DNA of 30,414 nt. Source: a virus. Shown piece after piece: positions 21,708-29,691 of the stretch; within the stretch, counting starts at the first letter, position 1; each line of letters starts with the position of its first letter. The notes under the pieces were generated by a model. The model saw nothing but the letters and a program-made list of their open reading frames with translations, did no database searches and was not told the DNA's origin. The translations under genes and the position numbers were made by a program. The stretch covers positions 1 through 30,414 of the IMG/VR virus record IMGVR_UViG_3300048836_000301, one strand, 5' to 3'.

Positions 21708-22730
21708 TTATTTTCTCACCATCAATCCACTAATATTAGCAGTAACAGTTGGAGTTGTTGAAGTACTTTGTGCACTAAGAGAAACTCTTCCTGAAACTTT
21801 AACTGGATATATAAACTCTATTGAACTAACTCCTGCACCAACTTTAAACTCTTTAACTACAGTATAATCAGACATAATTCTAACAGTTAATATCTCAGAT
21901 GCTGTTGGATTAACAAAATCTATTCTTTCAATAAAACTATCAAACATCGAAGGTACAGTATAAACACAACCTGTAGATGTATTATATCCTATAGAAATCA
22001 TAGCATATCCTGTAGTTGGAACTCCAAGAGTTGCTGTTTCTGTTCCTACATAGATTTTTCCTACGTTACTATTTGCTGAGCCAGCAGTTAGAACTTTTAC
22101 ATAGATAATACTAGAATATTCTAAAGTACTCTCTACTTGTGTTTGTCCATTTAGTGATATTACTTCTTTTGAAATATTTCCAACAGTAGTAATACCTTTC
22201 AATTCAACTGTCCATGCACCAGTTCCTAGAGTATCATCTACTCCTGCAGTAGGATCTTCTGTGAAAGTAAGTGTTACATCTGTTCCTAATTCTAAATCTA
22301 CTGCATCAGTAGAACTATTAATATTTGATGTTACTATTACTTCTGCACCAGTTCCTGTGATTGTAAATCCTTCTAGAGTAGTTGCTCTCAAAGCAGCAGC
22401 AACTTGCTCAGCTGTCATTTCATCTGTAATAGAAGCAGATGTTCCATCAACAGTTGATGTCTTTAAATATATATCTTTAGGACCTTCAACCACTGTAGCT
22501 GCACTAGTAATAGTAAAAGTATTTGTATAAGCTGATCCTTCAACTTTAATATGTAAATCTTCTGCTGATGTGCTAGAAACAAATACAGATGAAGAAGGTG
22601 TGCCTGTTGCGGAAGTATCTAAAAGTGTGATTTCTTTCATCGAACCAGTTGCCAAACTTTTACTTCCATAAAGATCAATTGCTACAGAGTCTGAAAACAA
22701 TCCTCTAACGATAGACATTCTATTTGTCAT
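21708..22730 (-). CDS. Head decoration or head-fibre protein, Ig-like (uncertain)
   Basis: This 340-residue, Ser/Thr/Val-rich all-beta protein lies directly after the major capsid gene. Residues about 55-175 resemble an Ig-like domain (AYTNTFTITSAATVV, with TAEQVAAALRATTLEGFTIT as a short helix). The C-terminal part contains EVISLNGQTQVESTLEYSSI, then YAMISIGYNTSTGCVYTVPS, a pattern found in small phage virion proteins where a T-x-Y-x-V-P segment precedes strands. Position suggests a capsid-surface or fibre protein. AAAGGAGTTTAT gives the start. A GC-rich terminator separates it from the capsid gene, so it would be made at a lower level. Confidence 0.6.
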   Translation of the reverse strand: MTNRMSIVRGLFSDSVAIDLYGSKSLATGSMKEITLLDTSATGTPSSSVFVSSTSAEDLHIKVEGSAYTNTFTITSAATVVEGPKDIYLKTSTVDGTSASITDEMTAEQVAAALRATTLEGFTITGTGAEVIVTSNINSSTDAVDLELGTDVTLTFTEDPTAGVDDTLGTGAWTVELKGITTVGNISKEVISLNGQTQVESTLEYSSIIYVKVLTAGSANSNVGKIYVGTETATLGVPTTGYAMISIGYNTSTGCVYTVPSMFDSFIERIDFVNPTASEILTVRIMSDYTVVKEFKVGAGVSSIEFIYPVKVSGRVSLSAQSTSTTPTVTANISGLMVRK

Positions 22731-22765
22731 ATAAACTCCTTTTGCAACTTAAGAGCTGCATTTAT

Positions 22766-22800
22766 AAAAAAGGGACCGAAGCCAAGAAGGCCCCGGCCCC
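22766..22800 (-). terminator. GC-rich terminator or attenuator after the major capsid gene
   Basis: On the minus strand GGGGCCG (22800-22794) pairs with CGGTCCC (22778-22772) with one wobble, and an inner helix GGCC/GGCT can form. A run of six T follows. This is one of the most GC-rich spots in the genome and lies between capsid and decoration genes. Confidence 0.82.
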
Positions 22801-22826
22801 ACAGGAGAGAGAGAAAGCGTTATTTA

Positions 22827-23651
22827 TTATGCCTCTGCACCCTTACTAACCCAGATATCTACCATTTCATTTGGCCAGTTAACAACTGCACCGAATACAT
22901 AGAGACCCTTAACATAGTCAGCAAATTGTTTCTCAGCTCTTCCAGCCTCAACTGAATTAACTTGAGAAGCGAATGCAATAGCTCTCTTTGAGAATGCAAG
23001 AGGGTGACCTGATGCAAGAGAGTTAGAGATATAAATATCAAATCCTGCATATCTACCAACATAACCTTCGGTATAGATAGAACCAGGAACGATATACTTT
23101 GTCATACCAGCAAGTGCCAACTTGGTGTTCATCCAAGAAGGAATAACTAGTACTCTATCTTCAGGAGCATTCTGTCCATCCAATAGTTCTTTTGCAGTAA
23201 GAATAACTTCTTCTACGTTAGCAGAAGTAACTGCCAAAGCTGCAGGAGTACCACCACCATCGTTGATCTCAAGACCAGCGGTTGCATGGAGTCCAAAAGC
23301 ATAAGTATCAGCTTCAAGAGCCAATTTGCCAGAACTCTGAAGAATTGCAGGATTTCTAAAATCAGCCTGAGATTGCATAGCATCTACATCATCAACGTAG
23401 AATGCGAAGTATTTCTTCTGATTGAGTGAGAGTGTCTTTTGTGCATCACCAAGTGCTTGAATAGTGATATCTGATCCTGGTGTGTAAGTTCCGATAGTAA
23501 TATCAGAAACAGAGTTGATCTTAACTGCAGATGCACCAGCTGCATCAGCTTGCCACTGTCCTAAAGTAACAGCAGTGATAATACTCTTTTCTTGAGCAAT
23601 AAGTTCAACACCAGCTGCCCATTTTGAAGCCAAAAAATTACTGATAGCCAT
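22827..23651 (-). CDS. Major capsid protein (HK97 fold)
   Basis: This 274-residue protein follows the scaffold gene. It shows the sequence style of HK97-fold coat proteins of the P22/N4gp56-like group: VSDITIGTYTPGSDITIQAL in the N-terminal part, KYFAFYVDDVDAMQSQADFR forming the spine-helix entry, PEDRVLVIPSWMNTKLALAG in the A domain, VGRYAGFDIYISNSLA followed by a strand, and a C-terminal AVVNWPNEMVDIWVSKGAEA. No N-terminal protease-processed extension is present, consistent with a separate scaffold. Codon use is the least AT-biased in the genome, as expected for the most abundant protein. RBS AAAGGAGAC precedes ATG. Confidence 0.9.
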   Translation of the reverse strand: MAISNFLASKWAAGVELIAQEKSIITAVTLGQWQADAAGASAVKINSVSDITIGTYTPGSDITIQALGDAQKTLSLNQKKYFAFYVDDVDAMQSQADFRNPAILQSSGKLALEADTYAFGLHATAGLEINDGGGTPAALAVTSANVEEVILTAKELLDGQNAPEDRVLVIPSWMNTKLALAGMTKYIVPGSIYTEGYVGRYAGFDIYISNSLASGHPLAFSKRAIAFASQVNSVEAGRAEKQFADYVKGLYVFGAVVNWPNEMVDIWVSKGAEA

Positions 23652-23663
23652 ATAAGTCTCCTT

Positions 23664-24275
23664 TTATTTTGCTTGTTCCCTTTCTGCAGCAAGTTGAGCG
23701 GCTAAAGCTGCTTTATAATCTTCTTTGCTTGCATTTGCAGGGAGTTTTATTTCTTTATTTACATCTTGTGTAAATTTGTTACCATTTGCTGGAACACTTA
23801 TATTATGATTTTTAAGAACTTCCTGCTTAATCTTCGAAGAATAATCTTCAAATGTTTTACTAAGTGTAGTAAGCTTTTGATCTGTTTCTTCATCTGAAGA
23901 TCCCAAAAAATAATCTAAAATATCTGAAGGTAATCCTTTTTCAGAAGCAATCTTAAGAGCTCTAGCTTTTTGAGATGATCTAATAGCTTCTTGTTCTTTC
24001 TTAGCAAGTTCAGCTTTCAAATTATCTATCTCAATCTGCCACTCTGGTTTAGCCGATGCTTGTTCTTTCTTCTTTAACTCTTCTTCTAATTTCTTAGGAA
24101 GAGTATTCTTTTGAAAACTATCAACAGCTTTACTAACTTCAGAATCTTTAAAACTTATTAGTTGTTTACCTAATACTTCATCATGTAATATGTCATCAAA
24201 AGTAATCATACTTCTAACAGACTTCTTCAATTCAGGATCAGCATCTATAGCTGATTTAAGTTCTTCAATTGTCAT
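23664..24275 (-). CDS. Capsid scaffolding protein
   Basis: This 203-residue, highly charged, helical protein has the features of siphophage scaffolds: acidic N-terminus (MTIEELKSAIDADPELKKSV), a central coiled coil (LEEELKKKEQASAKPEWQIE), low aromatic content, and a basic Ala/Lys-rich C-terminal helix (KLPANASKEDYKAALAAQLA) that would bind the coat protein. I chose ATG 24275 rather than the upstream in-frame ATG 24296, because AAAGGAG lies just before 24275 and would otherwise be coding. The gene precedes the major capsid gene by 12 nt. Confidence 0.85.
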   Translation of the reverse strand: MTIEELKSAIDADPELKKSVRSMITFDDILHDEVLGKQLISFKDSEVSKAVDSFQKNTLPKKLEEELKKKEQASAKPEWQIEIDNLKAELAKKEQEAIRSSQKARALKIASEKGLPSDILDYFLGSSDEETDQKLTTLSKTFEDYSSKIKQEVLKNHNISVPANGNKFTQDVNKEIKLPANASKEDYKAALAAQLAAEREQAK

Positions 24276-24357
24276 AATAACTCCTTTCCCATACACGAGA
24301 TCATGTCTCCCATATAGTATTTAATAATATCTTTCCAACTCTAAAATACTTTTTTAA

Positions 24358-24516
24358 TTATTTCTTGAAAAATGCAGCGATGAGTGATAACAATATAAAT
24401 GCTCCACCTACTAAAGCTGTTACCATAGATTCACCAGCTCCACTCATAAATAGAAGTGCTGAACCTGTTACTGTACAAGCTACACCTGCAATCTTAAGAA
24501 TAGTATTTTTATCCAT
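24358..24516 (-). CDS. 52-residue two-span membrane protein in the head operon
   Basis: ATG 24516-24514 follows AAGGAGAAATAAAA, and its ribosome binding site lies in the end of the minor head gene. Two hydrophobic segments (residues 8-25, IAGVACTVTGSALLFM; 31-50, MVTALVGGAFILLSLIAAFF) are separated by a SGAGES turn, with Lys at both ends. This is a hairpin membrane protein with holin-like topology, outside the lysis cassette. It might be a second holin, an entry or injection factor carried by the virion, or a membrane-stress protein. I do not recognise the family. Confidence 0.7.
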   Translation of the reverse strand: MDKNTILKIAGVACTVTGSALLFMSGAGESMVTALVGGAFILLSLIAAFFKK

Positions 24517-24518
24517 TT

Positions 24519-25178
24519 TTATTTCTCCTTTTTAATTAATTTGATAGAACATCTGCAATTCCAGCGATATTGTTGAGGTATTTCTTGTGGTCCTTTAATC
24601 AATCCCCAAGGTGATTCAAAATATCCGTCTTCATTTGCTTTTTTATTGTCCATCTTTTTATGATCTTCTCTAGCATCATCATAAGCTGACCAAACTAGAT
24701 CATAATCTTGTTTTACTTCTTTAAAATATATTTCTTTAATAGAACTATCTAGATTCTGACTTTCAGCTCTTGCAACTAGAAGTGCTCTTCTTTTAGATAT
24801 ATCTAAAGAGTCTTGTAAATGCTGTTGTATTTCTGATGTGTTTAATCCGTTATATTTATCTGTTAATATGATTTTTCTCATTCTGTCTATATCAGCTTTT
24901 GAATATATACTACTTCCTTTCTTAAATATGCTTATTTGTGAATATATATTATCTATTACTTGTCTATTATATTTTAGGGGTAAATTTATAGAATATTTAC
25001 TTAATTCTCTAGCCATAATATTTGGAGCTGATTCAACTATTTCAGCTATCATTCCTTGTGTTAATCTATCTACACTTCTATATAGCTCTTCTTCAGCTCC
25101 AAACGAGTAATTCTTTATTAATTTAGATATAGAAGATATAAATTTTGATATTATATCTCTAAATATCTTATAGACCAC
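24519..25178 (-). CDS. Minor head protein (SPP1 gp7 / Mu F-like)
   Basis: This 219-residue protein lies directly after the portal. Its C-terminal half carries the Mu-F-type signature: RRALLVARAESQNLDSSIKE, then WSAYDDAREDHKKMDNKKA (the D-x-R-x-x-H element), then GYFESPWGLIKGPQEIPQQY, then WNCRCSIKLI with the conserved N-C-R-C. The N-terminal half (FRDIISKFISSISKLIKNYS) is helical. Family members are carried in few copies inside the head and influence DNA ejection. It starts at GTG 25178 with AGGAG six bases upstream and overlaps the portal gene by 11 nt. Confidence 0.88.
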   Translation of the reverse strand: MVYKIFRDIISKFISSISKLIKNYSFGAEEELYRSVDRLTQGMIAEIVESAPNIMARELSKYSINLPLKYNRQVIDNIYSQISIFKKGSSIYSKADIDRMRKIILTDKYNGLNTSEIQQHLQDSLDISKRRALLVARAESQNLDSSIKEIYFKEVKQDYDLVWSAYDDAREDHKKMDNKKANEDGYFESPWGLIKGPQEIPQQYRWNCRCSIKLIKKEK

Positions 25179-26463
25179 TTGAAACTCCTAGTTCTTCTAA
25201 TCCTTTCTGTGCTAGTTCTCTTGCATTTTCAAATCCTAAATAGTTTAAACTATCTTCTAGACTTAGAACTCCCTTTAATTGAACTAGTGCTGAAATCATG
25301 CTCTCTGTGTCTTGTATATAAGATCTATTGAACTCTATAGTTAAATAAGCATCATCTTCTAGTGAAAGGTAATTATTTACCCAATTCATCCAAAGTGAAA
25401 ATTGTTTCTCAAGTGCTCTCTTTGTAAATCTTTCTGTAACAGAACAATCTGTCTCAAGTCTCATAAGAGCTGTCTTAACTGTAAATATTCTAGTATTAGC
25501 ACCTAGCGCCATCATTTCAGATATATCTACTGAATCTGACTGTTCAAAAATAAGTTTCTTAAGTTCAGCTCTGAAACTCTTATAGGCTTCTGTATTCATA
25601 TTCTTTTCTAAGAACTGAGCATCACCTACCTTATTTCCAGCATCATCAAGTCCAAATAAAAGTGTACCAAATTCTCTTAAATAATCTGGAATTTGTATTT
25701 CGTTTCCATTCTCATCTACACCTGTATAAAGATCACCAAATATTTTTAAATAAGCAAATCTAGATGCCTTCATTTCTGAGCCTTCATCTGATAGACTTTC
25801 ATCATATGCATCAATAAGTGCCATAACTTTATCACAGTTACCTTGAATGTTGTCGTTGTTCAAAAATGGATAAATAGGAACTTGATTTGAAAGATGTACT
25901 TCAGGTTCTCCAACTTGTATATAATCTCCACCTTTTAGTTCAGTATGAGTTACATATATAGAGTCATATATATCACAATATTTTTTAGTTTTACCTAGAA
26001 GATCTGTTTTTTCAAAATAGTGATAAGCTTTTGTTGGTGAAAATATATCATCATCATAGTCATATATTACTTCCCAAGGATATAGCACCTTAATATATGG
26101 AAGTCCATTCTTCCAATAAAAAAGTCTATGTGATATACCAGAAGTAGTAGACTGTTTAGTGTTTTCTATATTTAAAACATCTTCTGAGTTACGATCTTTA
26201 AAAGCTTCCCATTCTTGTACTAGTAACTGATTTTCTGTATTAATATTTTCTACTATCTTTGATGCAAGATAACCTGTCTTAAGATTAACTATTTCAGAAA
26301 TAAAGTTTGCTGATATGTTGATCTGACTATCTTGTTTTAAAGGACTTACAGATTTTCTATACATAATAGGTGCATATGTTCCTAGATATCTGTTCCATTT
26401 TTCTTTGTATTGATTTCCAAAGTTGCTATCAAATACTCTCTTTATAGAAGTTGTATAATTCAT
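25168..26463 (-). CDS. Portal protein (SPP1 gp6-like)
   Basis: This 431-residue protein follows the large terminase. Indicators are KSVSPLKQDSQINISANFIS and VNLKTGYLASKIV at the start (the conserved N-x-x-x-I-V-N-x-K-x-G-Y-L element), LPYIKVLYPWEVIYDYDDD in the wing, DAYDESLSDEGSEMKASRFA (the typical D-x-x-x-S-x-x-x-x-x-x-x-x-x-x-R/A-Y-L helix), and TCSVTERFTKRAL-type sequence near the crown entry. It is somewhat shorter than SPP1 gp6 (503 residues). The portal forms the dodecameric ring for packaging and ejection. GGGAGATAAAT precedes ATG. Confidence 0.92.
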   Translation of the reverse strand: MNYTTSIKRVFDSNFGNQYKEKWNRYLGTYAPIMYRKSVSPLKQDSQINISANFISEIVNLKTGYLASKIVENINTENQLLVQEWEAFKDRNSEDVLNIENTKQSTTSGISHRLFYWKNGLPYIKVLYPWEVIYDYDDDIFSPTKAYHYFEKTDLLGKTKKYCDIYDSIYVTHTELKGGDYIQVGEPEVHLSNQVPIYPFLNNDNIQGNCDKVMALIDAYDESLSDEGSEMKASRFAYLKIFGDLYTGVDENGNEIQIPDYLREFGTLLFGLDDAGNKVGDAQFLEKNMNTEAYKSFRAELKKLIFEQSDSVDISEMMALGANTRIFTVKTALMRLETDCSVTERFTKRALEKQFSLWMNWVNNYLSLEDDAYLTIEFNRSYIQDTESMISALVQLKGVLSLEDSLNYLGFENARELAQKGLEELGVSSGL

Positions 26464-26474
26464 ATTTATCTCCC

Positions 26475-27716
26475 TTACATCTTAATATTGCTCAACTTAC
26501 TACCCATAGTGTAAGTACTCTTTATAGTTCCTCTCATACTTTTGATCCCTTTTCCACTCAGTTCAGTTAGTGCCCATACTAAAGCATCTAATCTATTTGG
26601 ACTTATTTGTCCTTTTTCTCCTGTATATGTAAACAATTCTTTTTCTAGTTCTGAGAAATGTTTAGCATGATCTACTTGCTGTTCTTCATATAAAGCAGCA
26701 ATAGGTTCTGCTCTTATAATCTTTCCTCTAGTAGCATGAACAGCTTTGTAAGATATAGTGGGATCTATATTTTTTATTATAGTCTCAACCATATCTCCAC
26801 CTTGATTTACTTCAGCTACTATACGATCTGCTTTATACTCATGATAAAGCTCTATTGCTTTACGAGCCCAAATAGCAGGTGTAGCTATCATAGTATAATC
26901 TCCTAATATAATATATCTATCTTCACCACTATATCTACCAGCAACTACTATTCCACAAGCATCACTTGTTTCTTTTCCTGTGATAGAGGGATCTATAGCT
27001 ACTACTATTCTACTCAATTGTCTTTCTTTTACAGTTGGAATAAGTATATAGTTAGGTTTCCAAAGTGCTTTAGGATCTATTTTCTTTAATTTACCCTCCC
27101 ATATATACTCGTATGAGATAAAATCTCTCTGTTTATCTCTTTCCATTTCTAATCTTAAAACATCTGGAAAGAATGGATTATCCCACCACTGCAACTCAAC
27201 TACATCAGCAAGTTCGTTGTTTTGTAAAATAAATTCTCTATATATTATATCTTGTTCATCTTTAGGATTAAATGTAACAAATATCTGTGAGTCTTCTGCT
27301 CTAATAGATGGAGTTAAAATTCTCCATGTGTTTTCTAATAGTGTTTGTGCTTCTTCGATCCAACAGTATTTGATATTACTCAAAGACTTAAGTGAATTTT
27401 CAGGATCTAATAAACCTTTAAATATAAATTTAGATCCAGTTAGTATACATCTTATCTCTTTATCTGTAAACTGAAAAAATTCTTGAAGAGAGTAATCATA
27501 TATTCTTTTTTTAATAAGCGAATAAACAGAATCTGCTATAGAAGTTTGTGTTTGTTTTGTACATAATACAACTATATTTCTCTCTGTAAGAGTTTTTGTC
27601 ATGAGAATATCAGATATCTGCCAACTCTTCATTCCTCCTCTTCCACCCCAAACAACTAAAAATCTCTTTTTAGAAGTCAAAAAGTGTTCAAGTTTTGGAT
27701 GGATGAATATTTTCAT
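26475..27716 (-). CDS. Terminase large subunit (PBSX/SPP1-like)
   Basis: This 413-residue packaging motor has an N-terminal ATPase with Walker A GGRGGMKS (24-31), Walker B KYCWIEEAQ (118-126) and the coupling motif TFNP (149-152). The C-terminal RNase-H-like nuclease has D243 in VVAIDPSITG, E303 in IVAEVNQGGD and D378 in NRLDALVWAL. All expected catalytic acids are present, so the enzyme should be active. It overlaps the small terminase gene by 29 nt and precedes the portal. Packaging type (pac or cos) cannot be read directly, though the nearby HNH gene is typical of cos-like arrangements. Confidence 0.96.
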   Translation of the reverse strand: MKIFIHPKLEHFLTSKKRFLVVWGGRGGMKSWQISDILMTKTLTERNIVVLCTKQTQTSIADSVYSLIKKRIYDYSLQEFFQFTDKEIRCILTGSKFIFKGLLDPENSLKSLSNIKYCWIEEAQTLLENTWRILTPSIRAEDSQIFVTFNPKDEQDIIYREFILQNNELADVVELQWWDNPFFPDVLRLEMERDKQRDFISYEYIWEGKLKKIDPKALWKPNYILIPTVKERQLSRIVVAIDPSITGKETSDACGIVVAGRYSGEDRYIILGDYTMIATPAIWARKAIELYHEYKADRIVAEVNQGGDMVETIIKNIDPTISYKAVHATRGKIIRAEPIAALYEEQQVDHAKHFSELEKELFTYTGEKGQISPNRLDALVWALTELSGKGIKSMRGTIKSTYTMGSKLSNIKM

Positions 27717-28131
27717 GTGATGTTGTTATCTCCAATACAGGTAAACTATTTATATCTATTTCAACTTTCTGTGTATCATATCCTTTAAACTTAGACATAT
27801 ATTTTAAATACTCTTTTGGATCTGTTTCTTTTAATTTAGTTAGTGCTTCACATATGCTTTCATCATCATGTCCTGTATAAGACATATAATCAGAAAGTGT
27901 AAACCTTAATTTCCTTAACAGTCTACTAGCGTATACTCCTGCTACGTTATCGTTGAATCTAGATCCAAAAACTCGCTGATAGCTCTTAGCACCTTTACCA
28001 GTTTTTATATATTCTATTAAAAAAGAATGCTCTTGTTTAGTTAATTCTACATCTGTAAACTCTTCTTTTATATATTTTTTGATGTCTTTTTCAACTAAAA
28101 CATCTTCTGCAACTTCTACTAATTCATCCAT
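27688..28131 (-). CDS. Terminase small subunit
   Basis: This 147-residue protein contains a DNA-binding region typical of small terminases: ELTKQEHSFLIEYIKTGKGA, then SYQRVFGSRFNDNVAGVYAS and RLLRKLRFTL, that is, the L-T-x-x-x-x-F-x-x-x-Y helix followed by a helix-turn-helix. The remaining part is helical and would drive ring formation. It overlaps the large terminase by 29 nt. The stop of the preceding membrane mini-gene is directly followed by its ATG, with AAAGGTGAG as RBS. It recognises the packaging start site. Confidence 0.88.
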   Translation of the reverse strand: MDELVEVAEDVLVEKDIKKYIKEEFTDVELTKQEHSFLIEYIKTGKGAKSYQRVFGSRFNDNVAGVYASRLLRKLRFTLSDYMSYTGHDDESICEALTKLKETDPKEYLKYMSKFKGYDTQKVEIDINSLPVLEITTSHENIHPSKT

Positions 28132-28269
28132 TTAACTCACCTTTAATAGAATCTTAATTAATAGTACAAGAATAGTGATCTCAAATGCTCCTCTAATCAA
28201 AAGTGGTACAAGTGATCTGTATAATTTTCTTATTCCCGACCATAATAGCTTCATATTTTCATCTGACAT
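28132..28269 (-). CDS. 45-residue single-span membrane protein
   Basis: ATG 28269-28267 follows AAAGGAGACTAAT and the stop directly abuts the small terminase ATG. The product has a basic N-terminal part (LLWSGIRKLYRSL) and one membrane helix at about 22-43 (PLLIRGAFEITILVLLIKIL). It is unlike usual terminase neighbours. It may be a small toxin-like, holin-like or superinfection protein. I do not recognise the family, but ribosome binding site and tight packing support a real gene. Confidence 0.65.
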   Translation of the reverse strand: MSDENMKLLWSGIRKLYRSLVPLLIRGAFEITILVLLIKILLKVS

Positions 28270-28280
28270 ATTAGTCTCCT

Positions 28281-28628
28281 TTATTGACTAGCAGGATCTT
28301 CATAGTGAAAATATTCTCTGATAAGATCCTTCATTCTTTGCATATATTCAGTTCTTATTTTTCTTTTCAACAGCTTATGACATTCTGAATGACAAGTTCT
28401 ACATAGTATCTGTAAATCTTCTCTTTTTTCTCTTCCCACTGTATGATAGTGAGTATGATGTAGAGTGAAAACTGTTTTCTTTAGAACCTTATTAGGATTA
28501 CGCTTACTAAACTGATATCTTCTTGTTCCACATATTTCACATACTGCATCTCTACAATTACAATACTGATCTACAAGTTTTCTCCAGTGTTCACTCTGGT
28601 AATATTCTCTAGTAGGTAATCTTTTCAC
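28281..28628 (-). CDS. HNH endonuclease next to the terminase
   Basis: This 115-residue protein has CEICG (C30, C33) and a second pair LCRTCH that bind a structural zinc, and the H-H catalytic centre TLHHTHYH, followed by ECHKLL. The beginning YYQSEHWRKLVDQ is typical of terminase-associated HNH proteins (HK97 gp74-like), which assist cutting of concatemeric DNA at cos sites together with the terminase. Its position directly before the terminase genes fits this. It overlaps the preceding gene as ATGA. It differs in type from the two NUMOD3 HNH proteins upstream and so probably serves packaging rather than homing. Confidence 0.87.
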   Translation of the reverse strand: MKRLPTREYYQSEHWRKLVDQYCNCRDAVCEICGTRRYQFSKRNPNKVLKKTVFTLHHTHYHTVGREKREDLQILCRTCHSECHKLLKRKIRTEYMQRMKDLIREYFHYEDPASQ

Positions 28629-29065
28629 TTTTTGTTTTTTTCCAATAAAGTTTTTCTGATTTTATCCTTTGTTTCTTCTGACATTTTTCTACCTTTTAGA
28701 CTTTCACTCATTTTTTTTCTTATTTTTGGATCTTGCATGGCTTTTTTTGTATTTTCACTAATTTTTTTCTTTGTTTCTTCAGAAAATTTTTTATGATTTT
28801 TATGTTTTCCTTTATTATTAATACTAATATTTTTTCTAGATTCTTCAGACATATTTTTAGAATGATAAGATCTATGATCAAAATCTGTCATACAGACTAG
28901 ATTTAATATATCGTTATTAGTTTTATCTCCATCTAAATGATGTATATGACATCTAACTCCGTTATCATCAAATGGAACTTCAACTTCCATAAACTCTTCC
29001 CATACTTTAATATGTTCTCTAACCCATCTATTACTTATAGAAGAATAATATCCTACTTTATACAT
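28625..29065 (-). CDS. Homing-type HNH endonuclease with NUMOD3 repeats (paralogue 1)
   Basis: This 146-residue protein has a first part with IKVWEEFMEVEVPFDDNGVR and the catalytic CHIHHLDGDKTNNDILNLVC, followed by FDHRSYH. The C-terminal 75 residues contain repeated basic motifs such as KFSEETKKKISENTKKA and KMSEETKDKIRKTL, matching NUMOD3 DNA-binding repeats of homing enzymes. It is clearly related to the gene at 29669-30163. The ATG overlaps the end of a 36-residue mini-gene and AGAGAGGTAAT lies in front. A free-standing homing role is likely; no intron or intein was recognised. Confidence 0.85.
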   Translation of the reverse strand: MYKVGYYSSISNRWVREHIKVWEEFMEVEVPFDDNGVRCHIHHLDGDKTNNDILNLVCMTDFDHRSYHSKNMSEESRKNISINNKGKHKNHKKFSEETKKKISENTKKAMQDPKIRKKMSESLKGRKMSEETKDKIRKTLLEKNKK

Positions 29066-29163
29066 ATTACCTCTCTAATTGTCACCCAGTGTCCAAATAG
29101 ATTTAGTTGCCAAACTGTCACTGTACCTGAATGATCTGTTTCAAACACTCTCTTCTTTATCAT
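29053..29163 (-). CDS. Hypothetical 36-residue protein
   Basis: ATG 29163-29161 overlaps the TGA of the zinc-ribbon gene as ATGA and has AAAGGAGTGAGAA in front. The stop TAG overlaps the start of the HNH gene by 13 nt. The product starts MIKKRVFETDHSGTVTVWQL and looks like a single small beta sheet with two Trp. It is too short for a family assignment. The tight ATGA coupling and ribosome binding site support translation. Confidence 0.5.
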   Translation of the reverse strand: MIKKRVFETDHSGTVTVWQLNLFGHWVTIREVICIK

Positions 29164-29435
29164 TTCTCACTCCTTTTTCTAGCTGCATATTCTCTCATCT
29201 TCTGTTTCTTTATTTCATATATACCAGAAAGATCTCTACATTCATCTGAACAGTACTTAGCTGTTGCCGATCCTGCTTCAAACTCTGTGTCACATACTTT
29301 ACATTTAACTTTATAAACTTTTCTTTCTTTTTCAACTGGCTTAGGAACTAGAACAACATCTTTATATTTTTCTCTCATCTCTTCTGACCATATTCTTTTT
29401 TTTCTTTCTTCCCATATTTCTTCATAGATTTTCAT
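29160..29435 (-). CDS. Zinc-ribbon protein (91 residues)
   Basis: A highly charged N-terminal helix (EEIWEERKKRIWSEEM) leads to a four-cysteine zinc ribbon (KCKVCDTEFEAG, then AKYCSDECRD: C-x2-C ... C-x3-C, residues about 47-67), then a basic helix (KKQKMREYAARKRSEK) suited to nucleic-acid contact. Such small ribbons in phages act as transcription or DNA-binding adaptors. Overlaps of 14 nt with the previous gene and ATGA with the next show a coupled unit. Its ribosome binding site (AGGACAAT) is modest. The zinc site is convincing; the role is unknown. Confidence 0.78.
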   Translation of the reverse strand: MKIYEEIWEERKKRIWSEEMREKYKDVVLVPKPVEKERKVYKVKCKVCDTEFEAGSATAKYCSDECRDLSGIYEIKKQKMREYAARKRSEK

Positions 29436-29691
29436 ATAATTGTCCTATTCTTCTATCTGTATCTTTATGCTCGTAATAACTTTCATTCAACATATCTGAC
29501 CAAAGTTCTTCTGTTGGTTTTAGAAGCTCTGGATTTATATATCTAGAATTTTCTTGTAGGTAATTTTTTACACCAGAATAATTTTCAAAATATATATAAA
29601 TTCCTTTTTTATTAAATAAATATTCTTCTATGTAACTAATAATATCTTTGTAAATTAGATCACTAGAATTAATTTGCTCTATGATTTCCAT
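29422..29691 (-). CDS. Hypothetical 89-residue acidic protein
   Basis: The product starts MEIIEQINSSDLIYKDIISY and is acidic and helical, with several Tyr (GIYIYFENYSGVKNYLQ) and an end with DTDRRIGQLYENL. It lacks cysteines and a membrane span. The start lies inside the end of the HNH paralogue 2 gene (23-nt overlap), with GGAAAGATT as a weak ribosome binding site, and its end overlaps the zinc-ribbon gene. No family was recognised. Confidence 0.65.
   Translation of the reverse strand: MEIIEQINSSDLIYKDIISYIEEYLFNKKGIYIYFENYSGVKNYLQENSRYINPELLKPTEELWSDMLNESYYEHKDTDRRIGQLYENL

Noticed and set aside
22261-22530. Plus-strand frame opposite the head decoration gene
   Set aside because: It is a complement artefact of the Thr/Val-rich coding sequence without a start signal.
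24276-24296. Seven-residue N-terminal extension of the scaffold
   Set aside because: The extension encodes the AAAGGAG that serves ATG 24275.
24276-24357. Terminator between the small membrane gene and the scaffold
   Set aside because: Only a weak 4-bp stem (GAGA/TCTC) without a T-run is present.
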